Numbered from the stretch's first letter, positions 21,505 through 32,495 are shown. The stretch: DNA of 64,000 bases from Ahaetulla prasina (GCF_028640845.1 NC_080540.1:280689524-280753523); one strand, 5' to 3'. Notes: generated by a model not told the origin, from the sequence alone. Translations and numbers: made by a program.

Positions 21505-21720
21505 TTGATAATCCAAGGTGAAACTCACTATGAAATCAAGAAAATTCTTGACTCTAGACTCTACAGAGGTCAATTACAATACTTAGTCCACTGGAAGGGA
21601 TACCCATTATCTGAATCTACTTGGGTCAAAAGTTGGAAAGTGAATGCGGACAATTTAATTAAACAATTTCACGACACTTTCCCTGACAAACCTAAGAAAC
21701 CTCTTGGAGAGGGGAGGGGG
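21505..21720 (+). CDS. Chromodomain at the end of pol
   Basis: About 60 residues match a chromodomain: YEIKKILDSR, YLVHWKGYP and STWVKSW carry the aromatic cage positions. Chromovirus integrases use this module to bind modified histones. It precedes a purine-rich stretch (21710-21730) and the 3' LTR. This module identifies the element as a chromovirus. Confidence 0.85.
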
Positions 21721-21808
21721 GGTAGAAGGAATTGTGGACCATTGGCACTTTTCTTTATCGACTCTTTGTTTTCTTTCCTAGGATATAGTTTCTTTTCAGA
21801 GGGGCGCC

Positions 21809-22185
21809 TGTCAGGCCTGGAAACCATATTAAACTTTAGGTTTCCAGACGCTGCCACATTTTTATCTTGAGGGGAGGAGGGGGGGTTGAGGGGTATGGTA
21901 ACATTCTTCAAGCGGTCAAGGTCAGATGGTGTTCACGTCTGCAGGAAGAGTGGCAAGAAGTTACTCGAATGAACTGGAAGAACGTGGGACCGTGTGATCA
22001 TCAGAGGGGTCAGGGGGGTGGGACTATTGGGGTTTGTATAACTGGGGAAACGAATCTGGAACTTCAGTTTTGGGAATTGCACTCATCGTGTGCCAGTCTC
22101 CTCATGCTAGTAAAGGACTCTGAGAAGAAGAAAAAATGCCTCTGAGTCTCTTTTACACAGAAGAGGTATTTCTGGAACCTTGACA
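21809..22185 (+). repeat. 3' LTR of the gypsy element
   Basis: This 377-bp direct repeat of the 5' LTR ends TTGACA and is followed by the GCCAC target duplication. Confidence 0.92.
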
Positions 22186-22399
22186 GCCACATGAGTAGCG
22201 GGCTGGCCCATGTGCGCACATGCAGTGCTTGCATGAGTGGTGGGCTGGTGGGCACTCAGTGCATGTGTGCTGGCCTGCCACTTGTGCAAGTCGAGCCGCG
22301 CACGTATGTGCTGGTTCCCCACCCACGCGACCCAATTCCGAATAGGCCACAGCCCAGTAGTGGGCCATGGCCCAGGGGTTGGGGATCCCTACTCTAAGT

Positions 22400-23490
22400 T
22401 ATAATTTCTATAGGATCCAATCTGGGTTGATCACTGGGACCAGAGTTTTAGTCTTCTGAGTTTTGTGCTCGTGCTGGAGCCCCTCATCAGGGAATTTCTC
22501 TCTAACACAGTATGTACTTTGGGCTAATCTGTGTGTAGTATTTATATGGTGCCTGTTTTGTGTGGCTTTTTAGTTGTTGATTGAGGTGTTGATGGCTAGT
22601 TATTAAGTAGTTGGCTGTTGTTTCCTTGTGCTGCCAAACCCTCACTTCCTAAGTACTTGATAAGTTGGTAGTAAATCAGCACACCTATTGACTGACAAAG
22701 GGCCCATTTCCCAGGCTTCAATCACTTCCCTGGCTGTTTTTGTACCTGCTCGTCCAACAATCTTAGTAGCTGCAAAATTGAATGTAGGTCCTTGTTCATT
22801 GCAATGTGAGGCTACCAATGAGTTCTGGTCTCCTCGTCTGACTGCTTGCTTGTGTTCTTGCAGCCTGCTGGTTAGCTTCCTCCCCCTCCCTCCCTACATG
22901 CTATCATTTCTATAGTTCATATCAACTTTTTCCTTTATATTTCCAATTTTTGTTATCTCAGTTTCTTCTACAATTCTACTATTATTTTGTGGTCTTCCAT
23001 TTTCACATTTTTTTCTAAATAATTTCCAATTTTACATCCCTGCATATTTTATTTCTGGTAATGAATCTCGTTTGGTCTGCTAATCGTCATTCAGTGATAT
23101 TTAAGCCTTGCTAAAGTATTAGCATTAAAAAAAACCCTAAGCAATGTATGAGAGTAGAGTTCAAATTCTGATTTTGTTTGTGATATTCATTATTACAGAA
23201 TCAGTTTTTCCCTGTAAGTATTTAATTATTAATAATTGAATTAATTATTGATCTTTATACCTTTCTTCTTTGTTCCCACCTGGATTTATCATCTCTGCCA
23301 TCTCGGTTCTTTTTTGTTTTGTGTTGTTTTCTGCCATTAATGCTTTTGAACAATTTGTAAAAGCTGCAGAGATCCTGGGAGTTGGGTGGCATGTAAATAA
23401 GTTATGATTATTAATAATAATGTTTCACCTTTTCTCTAGAAACTATAGGCAGTGTTTATGACGATCTCCCCTAATTTTATCCTTGCAATC
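22400..23490. other. SLC45A2 intron 1, unclassified
   Basis: The block at 22420-22870 reads like a cellular-retrotransposon remnant on the minus strand (e.g. 'cttcaatcacttccctggc'), but I cannot assign it. The rest is T-rich. No exon is seen. Confidence 0.35.
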
Positions 23491-23680
23491 ATTCTGTGAT
23501 TGCCTTCCCTACTGGTTTGCAAATGTGAGTGCACACGCCACCTCTGTGCATGCACAGTAGTCGTACATTATGTCCGAGCAGGTGGGCGGAGCCTCCTGCA
23601 GTTGTCGCTACAGGTTCGCGTGATCCGGAGAGAGCTGAATCCCACCACTGCCATGATCCAAGTTCAATTCTTCAACCCAG

Positions 23681-23866
23681 CAGCCCCCAACCTTTTGGGC
23701 ATCAAAGACCAGTTCCATGGAGAGAGTTTTTTTTCATGAACTGGAGTGCGCATAGTTTCACATGCTGCCTGTATCCCGCAGATGGGGCTTCGCTTGTTTG
23801 TGCGGCCCAGTTTCTGGCACGCTGCGGCCCAGTGCCAGTCCAAGGACTGGGGCTGGGGACCCCCTG
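23681..23866. repeat. hAT-like MITE (CCCCAACCTTTTGG type)
   Basis: The left end CAGCAGCCCCCAACCTTTTG and right end GGGGACCCCCTG are inverted relatives. The interior 'tgcggcccagt' repeats occur twice. No clear target duplication remains. Confidence 0.6.
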
Positions 23867-23949
23867 ATTTAATCACTACACTAATTTTTAAATGACAGCT
23901 CAGTCAAGTCTGCTTCTGTAACCAGTATATAGTTTAATCAGGGAGAATA

Positions 23950-24319
23950 CGGGTAGTCCTCAACTTACAATAATTTGTATAGCAACTGTTAGAAGATGCA
24001 ACAGCACTGGAAAAAGTGTCTTATGACTAGTCACACAACCATTACAACATTGCTATGGTCACATGATCAAAATTGAGGGCTTGACAACCGATATGTATTT
24101 ATGATAGTTGCAGCATCAAGTGATTGCCATTTGCAATCTTCCCAGCTGAGTTCTGAAAAGCAAAATGAATGGGGGATGCCAGATTCACTTGACAGTGTGA
24201 TTCACTGAACAACTGTAGCAAAAAAGGTCGTAAAATTAGGCACAACTCACTTAATAACCACCTTGTTTAGCAACAGAAATTCTGGTCCCAATTGTGGTTG
24301 AAAGTCAAAGTCTACTTAT
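23950..24319. repeat. GTAGTCC-family short DNA element
   Basis: It begins GGGTAGTCCTCAACTTACAA. It shares blocks such as 'tgattcactgaacaactgt' and 'cttaataaccaccttgttt' with the copy at 1-660. Confidence 0.65.
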
Positions 24320-24382
24320 AAGGCTATTAGTGTTCAAATAGAAACTCTAGTAATGGTACGCATGATTTAATCTAGTAATGCT

Positions 24383-24703
24383 AAGGTAAAGGTAAAGGTT
24401 CCCCTCGTACATATGTGCTAGTCATTCCTGACTCTAGGGGGTGGTGTTCATCTCTGTTTCAAAGTTGAAGAGCCAGCACTGTCCGAAGATGTCTAACACG
24501 GAAAGTTGTCACCTTCCCACCAAAGGTGGTCCCTATTTTTCTACTCGCATTTTTTACGTGCTTTCGAACTGCTAGGTTGGCAGAAGCTGGGACAAGTAAC
24601 GGGAGCTCACCCTGTTACATGGCACTAGGGATTCGAACCACTGAACTGCCGACCTTTCGATCGACAAGCTCAACGTCCTAGCCCCTGAGCCACTGGGTCC
24701 CTA
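24383..24703 (-). mobile_element. tRNA-derived SINE with 'acctttacc' tail
   Basis: On the minus strand the head has a tRNA-like B-box (GGTTCGAATCC) within 'aaaggtcggcagttcagtgg'. The body runs through 'tgccaacctagcagttcg' to 'agcacatatgtacgagggg' and an ACCTTTACC tail. Other copies are at 60329-60687 (complete) and 52626-56992 (split). Confidence 0.82.
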
Positions 24704-24874
24704 TCTAATGGTACACCTTATTAAACAGTAGCTGTGCCAGTTGAGTTACATGCATTTAAATGTATTTTCATATTACAAAAGTACTTTCCTAACCGGGTCA
24801 ATTGAACCTCAACAAGTTGGGGAAGGTTGGCATAAAAAATAACTATCGACAAAGCCAGATGTTTTCTTTTACAG

Positions 24875-25051
24875 CTCTGGTTGTTGATCGAGGCACTTGG
24901 AAGATATGGGCTATAATTATTACCATGCTGGGAGTCGTGCTGTTTGATTTTGCTGCTGATTTTATTGATGGTCCCATCAAGGCATATTTATTTGACGTCT
25001 GCACTCACCAGGACAAGCAAAAGGGGCTCCATTATCACGCAATCCTGACAG
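24875..25051 (+). CDS. SLC45A2: SLC45A2 exon 2
   Basis: This 177-bp exon follows TTTTACAG and precedes GTAAAC, phase 1 to phase 1. It encodes a membrane helix ([20 protein letters not shown]) and the strongly conserved [15 protein letters not shown] segment, with the [12 protein letters not shown] cytosolic part after it. In human SLC45A2 this region contains residues altered in oculocutaneous albinism type 4. The reading frame continues exactly from exon 1 (split Ala codon) and into exon 3 (split Gly codon). Confidence 0.95.
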
Positions 25052-25286
25052 GTAAACCCAAGATAATAGTGCTTCTTCTTTACTCCTCCGGAAATGTGGA
25101 AGTTGGTCGATGAGTTTTCCTTCCCACCCTTAAGGTCTGGGTTGTGCAGATCATCTGATTCAGAGCATCATTGCAAGCCTTATTCTGAAAAGTAATCTTG
25201 TGATTACTGGAACTGGTGGAAGGGAAGAAAACCTCTTCCAAAATGAACACTGAACACCAATCTCACAACTCTGGAATAGTCTAGGG

Positions 25287-25431
25287 CAGGAGTCTGCAAG
25301 CTTGACTCTTTTAAGACTTGTGGACTTCAACTCCCAGAGTTCCTCAGCCAGCAAAGCTGAGCAAAGCTGGCTGAGGAACTCTGGGAGTTGAAGTCCACAA
25401 GTCTTAAAAGAGCCAAGTTTGCAAACCCCTG
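25287..25431. repeat. Palindromic hairpin MITE
   Basis: The palindrome is built on 'actctgggagttgaagtcc' and its reverse complement, with an exact 8-bp duplication GTCTAGGG on both sides (25279-25286 and 25432-25439). Confidence 0.82.
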
Positions 25432-25814
25432 GTCTAGGGGTAGTGAATTTGGGGGGTCTTTTTAAAATAAACTGGAGGGTCTTTTCTCTCTTGGCTTACA
25501 ATAAGACTTAGAAAAGATTCAACACTGAAGGTTATTAATTTGCTTTTAAAATCAAAATTATAGTTCTAGGTCAGGGTGAAATCAAACTCGATTTCATTGA
25601 GGATTGCATCAGGGTTGTGTTTGACCTCGGGGGGCTGGAGTGGGGGTGGCCAGCTCAACATCATTCATGTCAGGGGTGCTTGTGGTGGCCCGAGCGCTCT
25701 GCCAGTGAAAATGGGCTCCCGAGCTCTGTTTTCGGCTGCGATAGCCTCCTGCAAACCTCTACCAGCAAAAATGGAGCTCGGGAGGGAGTCAAACCAGGTT
25801 TGTTTTTTGTTTGT

Positions 25815-26013
25815 TTTTGTTTACATTTATACCCCGCCCTTCTCTGAAGACTCAGGGCGGCTTACAGTGTATAAGGCAATAGTCTCATTCTATTTGTATA
25901 TTTTTACAAAGTCAACTTATTGCCCCCCCAACAATCTGGGTCCTCATTTTACCTACCTTATAAAGGATGGAAGGCTGAGTCAACCTCGGGCCTGGTGGGG
26001 CTTGAACCTGCAG
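25815..26013 (-). mobile_element. tRNA-derived SINE, LINE-stem type, truncated
   Basis: On the minus strand it carries the CCGCCCTGAGTC stem, the 'aatgaggacccagattgtt' block and the B-box GGTTCAAGCCCC. The tRNA head is lost at the right side. Confidence 0.75.
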
Positions 26014-26160
26014 TTCAAATCTCACCAGGCTCAAGGTTGACTCAGCCTTTCATCCTTTCGAGGTGGGTAAAATGAGGACCCAAATTGTTGGGGGCAATAG
26101 GTTGACTCTGTAAACCACTTAGAGAGGGCTGTAAAGCACTGTGAAGTGGTATATTTATTT
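26014..26160 (+). mobile_element. Related SINE fragment, plus strand
   Basis: Starting at the B-box-like GTTCAAATCTC, it shares 'caaggttgactcagcctt' and 'taaaatgaggacccaaatt' with the neighbouring SINEs. It ends in 'aagcactgtgaagtggtata', the tail type also seen at 43875-44095. Confidence 0.65.
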
Positions 26161-26182
26161 ATTTTTTATTTTATTTTATTTT

Positions 26183-26417
26183 ATTTGCATTTATATCCCG
26201 CCCTTCTCCGAAGACTCAGGGCAGCTTACACTATGTCAAGCAATAGTCTTCATCCATTTGTATATTATATACAAAGTCAACTTATTGCCCCCAACAATCT
26301 GGGTCCTCATTTTACCTACCTTATAAAGGATGGAAGGCTGAGTCAACCTTGGGCCTGGTAGGACTAGAACCTGCAGTAATTGCAGGCAGCTGCTGTTAAT
26401 AACAGACTGCATTAGCA
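26183..26417 (-). mobile_element. tRNA-derived SINE, LINE-stem type
   Basis: This minus-strand copy is nearly the same as the one at 12681-12940, with the 3' stem at its left end and the tRNA-like head at the right. It ends about 60 bp before exon 3 of SLC45A2. Confidence 0.78.
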
Positions 26418-26480
26418 TTAAGTATCTTTTTACCGCCTATGTTAAAGTGAGCAGCATTTTTCTTTCTTTTTTTCTTTTAG

Positions 26481-26794
26481 GTCTTGGAGGGGCTCTGGGA
26501 TACCTGACGGGGGCCATTGATTGGGGAGCAACCATTTTGGGAAAATATTTGGGGTCAGAATTCCACGTGATGCTCTGTTTTGGTGCCCTTGTCTTCCTGC
26601 TCTGTCTTACGGTACACTTGTGCAGCATCCGTGAATCTCCTTTTGTTCACACCAGTGACGAGGCTAAAGTCCTGGTGAAAAACTCTCAGCCTGATCAATA
26701 TGGTGCCATAGAAAGTGTCAAGAATAACAGTGAATACAGTGAAATGCAGATTTCACCCAAAGAGGAGAAACTCTCCACGAAACCAGATATTCAG
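26481..26794 (+). CDS. SLC45A2: SLC45A2 exon 3
   Basis: This 314-bp exon, phase 1 to 0, lies between TTTTAG and GTAACA. It starts with GLGGALGYLTGAIDWG, the conserved helix after the exon 2 motif. It then encodes another hydrophobic helix (MLCFGALVFLLCLTVHLCS) and the long central cytosolic loop (about 60 residues, polar, ending KPDIQ). The loop is the least conserved part of the family and is shorter here than in human. The exon leaves phase 0, so exon 4 can be added or dropped in frame. Confidence 0.94.
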
Positions 26795-27100
26795 GTAACA
26801 GCACTTTTTAAGTTTACAATTTATTTTAATTATTGAAATGCTGTCTCCCATCTCATGAAAAGTTCATTGGGAACGTCATTTGATTAAAAAAAAAAAATCC
26901 CTCAATCTTGAATGTAATCTTTGGAAATGGGTAGTATGCAAATAAATCCAATAAATAAATGATCAATTGTCATGAATTTTTCTTTTTTTTGTGTGTGCAC
27001 AATTCAGTAAATGTCATCATGACAGCTCGAGTTACAGCCTTTCATTTGGTTCAAGGTTAAACAGCACTAAAAAAAAGTGATTTATGACCATTTTTCTTTC

Positions 27101-27640
27101 TTTCTTTTTTTTTTATAAAATAATTTTTATTAAGCTTTAAATCTTTAAAAACAAAACAAGGAAAAGAAAAATACAACCAAAAAACCAAAAAAAACCCAAA
27201 AACACATTAAAAACATGTAACAGGCACAATCGTACATATTTTACAGCTGGCTGTATCGGTGATGAAATATATTCCCTGTTCTTATTTACTCATTCCTCTA
27301 CATACTTATATTTACATACTTATATTTACATTTACCGATCCATCCTTATCCGGTTTACACATTTACACTTCCTAATTTTAACTTTAAAAAAGGTTAACAT
27401 TCCAATTTATAATTTTGATTTCTTTTTTCTAACGAATCATATAATTTTTTCCACACTTTGTAGTATACCGACTCTTCCCTTTCTTTAATTTCTAGCGTCA
27501 TCTTGTCCATTTCTGCACACTGTAAGATTTTTCGAATTATTATTTCCTCTCCTGGAACATTGTTTTGTTTCCATCCATATGCGACAGCAACCTTTCTGCT
27601 GTTAATATATGAAGTGTTAAATATTGCAAAGATGATTTTT
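27101..27640 (-). mobile_element. L1 3' end, 5'-truncated
   Basis: A T-rich left end (poly-A on the minus strand) is followed by sequence matching the L1 ORF2 C-terminus block at 49330-49450 ('tctagcgtcatcttgtccat', 'tttcgaattattatttcc'). It is inserted in the GTAGTCC element after 'tatgaccatttttc'. A short repeat of that site follows at 27634-27642. Confidence 0.68.
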
Positions 27641-28154
27641 CACACTTGCAACAACTGCAGCATCCCCTTGGTCATGCGATGAAAATTCAGATGCTTGGCA
27701 ACTGACTCATATTTATGACAGTTGTTGTGTACCGAGGTCATGTGATCATCTTTTTTTTTTTATTCAAAAAGTTTTACAAAAAAATTCCCCCCCCAACCCC
27801 CTCCTTCACTAATACCTCCCCTCCCCTGGCTTCCCGGAAGAAGCACAAGGTATAGTTAAAAATAAAACAAATATATGCTAAGAAAATTTTCTCCCAAAAC
27901 TATTATACCAATTTTCCCTCTCTAGCTCTGACTTCCTCCTAACATAACCAAAATCCTTCAAAAAAATAAAAAAAAAAATAAAAAAAATTAAGAATTAACA
28001 ATAGTAAAATATATAAATCAATAGAACAAATTAATCCTAAAGTATTTAAAACCAGCTAAAGCATAAAAATCCAATCCAATTCAAAAAATATGTCCCTTAT
28101 AACTTCTATAACCATATAATTTTCCCCCCATGTCTTTCTTACATAAGATCTTTT

Positions 28155-31110
28155 GAGAATAGAATAGAATAGAATAGAATAGAATAGAATAGAATAGAAT
28201 AGAATAGAATTTTTTTTTATTGGCCAAGTGTGATTGGACACACAAGGAATTTGTCTTGGTGCATATGCTCTCAGTGTACATAAAAGAAAAGATACGTTCA
28301 TCAAGGTACAACATTTACAACACAATTGATGATCAATATATCAATATAAATCATAAGGATTGCCAGCAACAAGTTATAGTCATACAGTCATAAGTGGAAA
28401 GAGATTGGCGATGGGAACTATGAAATGATTAATAGTAGTGCAGATTCAGTAAATAGTCTGACAGTGTTAATGGAATTATTTGTTTAGCAGAGTGATGGCC
28501 TTCGGGAAAAAACTGTTCTTGTGTCTAGTTGTTCTGGTGTGCAGTGCTCTATAGCGTCGTTTTGAGGGTAGGAGTTGAAACAGTTTATGTCCAGGATGTG
28601 AGGGATCTGCAAATATTTTCACGGCCCTCTTCTTGATTCGTGCAGTATACAGGTCCTCAATGAAAGGCAAGTTGGTAGCAATTATTTTTTCTGCAGTTCT
28701 AATTATCCTCTGAAGTCTGTGTTTTTCTTGTTGGGTTGCAGAACCGAACCAGACAGTTATAGAGGTGCAAATGACAGACTCAATAATTCCTCTGTAGAAT
28801 TGGAACAGCAGCTCCTTGGGCAGTTTGAGCTTACTGAGTTGGCGCAGAAAGAACATTCTTTGTTGTCCTTTTTTAATGATGTTTTTGATGTTAGCTGTCC
28901 ATTTGAGATCTTGCGATATGATAGAACCCAGAAATTTGAAGGTTTCTACTGTTGATACTGTGTTGTCAAGTATTGTGAGAGGTGGAAGTATGGAAGGGTT
29001 TTCCTAAAGTCTACCACCATTTCTACGGTTTTGAGTGTGTTCAGTTCCAGATTGTTTTGGTTGCACCACAAGGCTAGTCGTTTGACCTCTCGTCTATATG
29101 CGGATTCGTCATTGTCTCGAATGAGACCAATCACTGTTGTGTCATCTGCGAACTTCAGTAGCTTAACAAATGGATCATTGGAGATGCAGTCATTGGTATA
29201 CAGAGAGAAGAGAAGTGGGGAGAGCACACAGCCTTGGGGCCCCTGTGCTAATTGTACAGGTATTTGATGTGATCTTGCTTAGCTTCACCTGCTGCTTCCT
29301 GTTTGTTAGGAAGCTTGTGATCCACTTACAAGTCTGTTCCGGTACCTGTAGCTGGTTTAGCTTAGTTAGAAGAATGTCTGGAATGATGGTATTGAATGCT
29401 GAACTAAAGTCTACAAAAGGACCCTTGCATAGGTCTTTGGAGACTCAAGATGTTGTAGGATGTAGTGCAGAGCCATATTAACAGCATCATCTGTTGATCT
29501 ATTTGCTCGGTATGCAAATTGCAAGGGGTCTAACAGCGGATCCGTGATGGTTTTCAGGTAGGAAAGCACTAGCCTTTCAAAGGTTTTCATGACTACAGAT
29601 GTTAAAGCAACTGGTCTGTAGTCATTCAGTTCCTTGATGGTGGGCTTCTTGGCACTGGGATGATGGTAGGCGTTTGAAGCAAGAAGGAACATAGCACATC
29701 TCTAGTGATTTATTGAAAATATGGGTGAAGATGGGGCCAATTGGTCAGCACAGACTTTTAAGCAAGAAGGAGTTATCTTGTCTGGGCCTGGAGCTTTTCC
29801 TGGCTTTTGTCTGTGAAATAGGTCCTGCACTTCCTTTTCTGTGATCACTAGGGGTTGTGAACCCAATGAAATGGGGTCAGTTGTAGGAGGCTTGGCTGTT
29901 GTTGGTGTGTCTGAGATGGGGTTGTGGAGATAGGTGGCTGTAGTTTCCTTTCAAACCTGCAGTAAAACACATTCAGGTCATCTGCCAGTTGTTGATTACC
30001 TTCAGCCTGGGAAGGAGGTTTGCCATAGCCGGTGATATTTTTAAGAGTTTTCCACATGTTTGCTGGTTCATTTGCTGAAAATTGATTCTTTAGCTTTTCA
30101 GAGTAGCTTCTTTTTGCTGCTCTTATCTCCCTTGTTAGTGCATTTCTGGCCTGATTGTACAGCATTTTATCACCTTTTCTGTAGGCTTCCTCTTTGGAAT
30201 GTCGTAGCTGCTTAAGTTTAGGTGTAAACCAAGGTTTGTTGTTACTGTGTATTCGCAAGTTCCTTGTAGGTACACATAGGTCTTCACAGAAGCTGACATA
30301 TGATGTTACAGTATCTGTGAGTTCATCCAGGTCTGCAGAGGTATCTTTAAAATATCCCAATCAGTGCAGTCAAAACATGCCTGTAGCTTTAATTCTGATT
30401 CCTCCGTCCAGGTTTTCACTGATTTAATTATTGGTTTTATGGCTTTAAGTCTTTGCCTGTAAGCAGGTACAAGGTGAATCATGCAATGATCAGAGTGTCC
30501 TACAGCTGCACGTGGTAAAGACCGATAGGCATCTTTTAGTGTTGTGTAGCAGTGGTCTAGAGTATTCTTGCCTCTGGTGGGACAATTGACATGCTGAAAG
30601 TATTTTGGTAGTTCTTTCCTTAAGTTTGCCTTGTTTAGATCTCCCAAAACAATGGCCAGTGAATCAGGGTGTTTGGCTTCAGCCTCCATGATTTGGTCAG
30701 CTAGAGTTCGTAATGCCTTGTTTACACAGGCTTGTGGTGGGACATAAACAGCAATTAGAAGAAATGAGGAAAATTCACGAGGCGAATAGTAAGGTTTGCA
30801 GTTGATAATTAGAGTCTCTAAATTGTTGTCACAGAATTTGTAAATTATGTTAAAATCTTGACACCAGGTTGAATTAATATATAGGCATAAGCCTCCTCCT
30901 TTCTTTTTACCAGATGTTTCTGGAATCCTGTCTGATCGTTCAATTTGAAATCCTGGAATGTTCAGGCTGCTATTTTCAATTGATTCATTTAACCAGGTTT
31001 CAGAGAAGCATAGGACTGCTGAATTGCGAAAATCAGAATAGTATTTGTTTAAGAGGAGTATTTCATCCATCTTATTTGCAAGTGAGCATATATTTGTGAG
31101 AATATTCTAT
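28155..31110 (-). mobile_element. L2-clade LINE, near complete but frameshifted, with AATAG tail
   Basis: The minus strand encodes an AP endonuclease at 31070-30306 (LCFSETWLNES, LIAVYVPPQA, VLGDLNKANL, and a terminal GHSDHCMI), a linker at 30360-29848, and RT at 29692-28946 with RPVALTSVVMKTFERL, DPLQFAYRANRSTDDA and FADDTTV. A C-terminal frame follows at 28856-28476. Small indels separate the frames. The 3' end carries about ten copies of the pentamer AATAG/ATTCT (28155-28210), a microsatellite-seeding feature described for snake CR1/L3-group LINEs. Confidence 0.85.
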
Positions 31111-31237
31111 TTAAAATTTAGTGCAACACCTTATAAAATTTCAATACAGAAAATTACAATATCTATTCAACCCATTTCTTCCAGATCTTCCTCACAAATT
31201 GTCTTTCCGGGACACTAATATTTTTGTCTGTTAATAT

Positions 31238-31741
31238 TTAAAAAAAACCTTGTTTCAAGGATAATACTTTTGTCTCTTGCCATTTTTTTTGATGCATTAA
31301 TCTCTGTCTTTCCTTCATTACTCCTTTTAAAAAGTCAATCACAATATTTCCTAGTAATTCCTTATGTCCAAGAATCCAAAAATTACTGCCGTATATTCCA
31401 TCAGTCCAAAAAGAGAACTCTTGGGAAACATTAAGCTTGTGAGTCTTTTCCGTTCGAGGGACAATCTCCTGTAGCACAAATTCAGGCATTTCATCCAAAC
31501 TATTTAAAGAAAACTTCTTTACATCAACTTGTTTCTTCACGATCAAATCTTCATATTTATCCACTTTTATTTGTATGTCCTCCATTCCATTTTCCGAATG
31601 ATTGCACTGGTTAATTTGCTCCAAGCTCTCATCCAAAACGTCCCCATTTTTTATCAATTCGTATTTTTGAATAATTAAATACATACTTTCTGTGAGGTCC
31701 TGTATAAAGTCACGAATCCATTCTTCTGAAAGAACCTCCAT
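31238..31741 (-). CDS. Short ORF1-like frame of the L1-like element
   Basis: This 167-codon frame is rich in charged residues. It starts with an amphipathic stretch (IRDFIQDLTESMYLIIQ), the expected position of an L1 ORF1 coiled coil, but no RNA-recognition fold can be identified in it. Compared with the 297-codon ORF1 at 55087-55980 it lacks most of the RRM and C-terminal domain. It may be a degenerated or shortened relative. Confidence 0.45.
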   Translation of the reverse strand: MEVLSEEWIRDFIQDLTESMYLIIQKYELIKNGDVLDESLEQINQCNHSENGMEDIQIKVDKYEDLIVKKQVDVKKFSLNSLDEMPEFVLQEIVPRTEKTHKLNVSQEFSFWTDGIYGSNFWILGHKELLGNIVIDFLKGVMKERQRLMHQKKWQETKVLSLKQGFF

Positions 31742-32495
31742 GACAAAGTTCCTGCTGAGAATCCCCTTGTAAAGTACTTAAACAACGTAATATAATCCAA
31801 CAGTCCACAGTCAAACACAATAAGATAAAATCTCCATTCAGTTTCGATTCAACAGCAAGGCTCCCTTTGATGTATCGCTCTGCTTTCAGTTTCTCTAAAA
31901 CGAAACTGAAGGGGGGGGGAATTCTCTTTTTTTTTTAAAAAAAAGGTAGAAGTCAGAAAATCAAAAATACTTGCAAACCAATAATTGTTCACTCACGCTT
32001 CTTCCGTCTGCTTTTAGTAACCACAAAAAGAAATCAGTTGTTAGCAGAAGTGGACACCTTCCTCTTTTCCTGCTTTTTCAGGAGCGCAGTGAATACTGGA
32101 GGTTGGGGGGATTCGACCTTTCAGGACTTTGCATTACAAAAACAAAGCCCCTAGGGGAATCTACCACAATTCCCCCCCCCTTGCTCTTTCTCTCTCTTTC
32201 AACCAGAGAGGGAAATTAAGCCGGGATCAGCTGTTATCACCAGCTTTTACCATATTCAATGCGGAGTGCCATAAATTAGCACCCAGCGAGAAAGGTGGCG
32301 CCACCCAGAAGCCGTCATGTGATCATCTTTTGTGAACTTCCGGCAAGCCCTATCAGTGGGAACAACCGTGTTACTAATTTAATAACTGTGGCAAGAAAGG
32401 TCGTAAAATGGGGCAAAATTCACGTAACAATTGACCCGCTTAGCGACATAAATTTTTGGCACAATTGTGGTCATGCGTCGAGAACTACTTGTATA

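Larger units (their letters stand above)
16199..22185 (+). mobile_element. Nearly complete chromodomain Ty3/gypsy retrotransposon
   Basis: This 5,987-bp element has two LTRs, a gag-like frame with zinc knuckle, protease, reverse transcriptase, RNase H, integrase and a C-terminal chromodomain, in chromovirus order. The exact 5-bp duplication GCCAC flanks it (16194-16198 and 22186-22190). The LTRs differ at about five bases plus one indel in 376 bp, so the insertion is fairly young. Frameshifts in gag, RT and around RNase H make this copy non-autonomous. It lies in the sense direction in SLC45A2 intron 1, within a hAT copy. The solo LTR at 11272 is an older relative. Confidence 0.92.
16129..22391. 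repeat. hAT element (CAGTGGTCCCC left end) split by a gypsy element
   Basis: The left end CAGTGGTCCCCAACC and right end GGTTGGGGATCCCTA are near inverted copies. The exact 8-bp duplication CTCTAAGT flanks the unit (16121-16128 and 22392-22399). Only about 70 bp on the left and 200 bp on the right belong to it. The rest is the LTR element at 16199-22185. Confidence 0.78.
27755..32313 (-). mobile_element. ORF1-only L1-like retrotransposon (HAL1-like), carrying an L2
   Basis: It is bounded by the exact 18-bp duplication GTCATGTGATCATCTTTT (27737-27754 and 32314-32331), with a poly-T left end. Read on the minus strand it has a 5' region of about 570 bp, an ORF1-related frame at 31741-31238, then the L2 (31110-28155), then about 400 bp of 3' end. 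No ORF2 sequence is visible. Without the L2 it is about 1.6 kb. A second, longer element of the same plan is at 53853-56685. Confidence 0.78.
27020..32495. repeat. GTAGTCC-family element interrupted by two L1-type insertions
   Basis: Three separated pieces, about 27020-27100, 27641-27754 and 32332-32495, join in order to a normal member of this family (compare 1-660). The first gap is an L1 tail, the second an ORF1-only L1-like element with an L2 inside. This ordering gives relative ages for all four elements. Confidence 0.78.

Noticed and set aside
16865..21720. Possible domesticated gag-pol gene
   Set aside because: Frameshifts between domains, paired LTRs and exact target duplication show an ordinary retrotransposon insertion.
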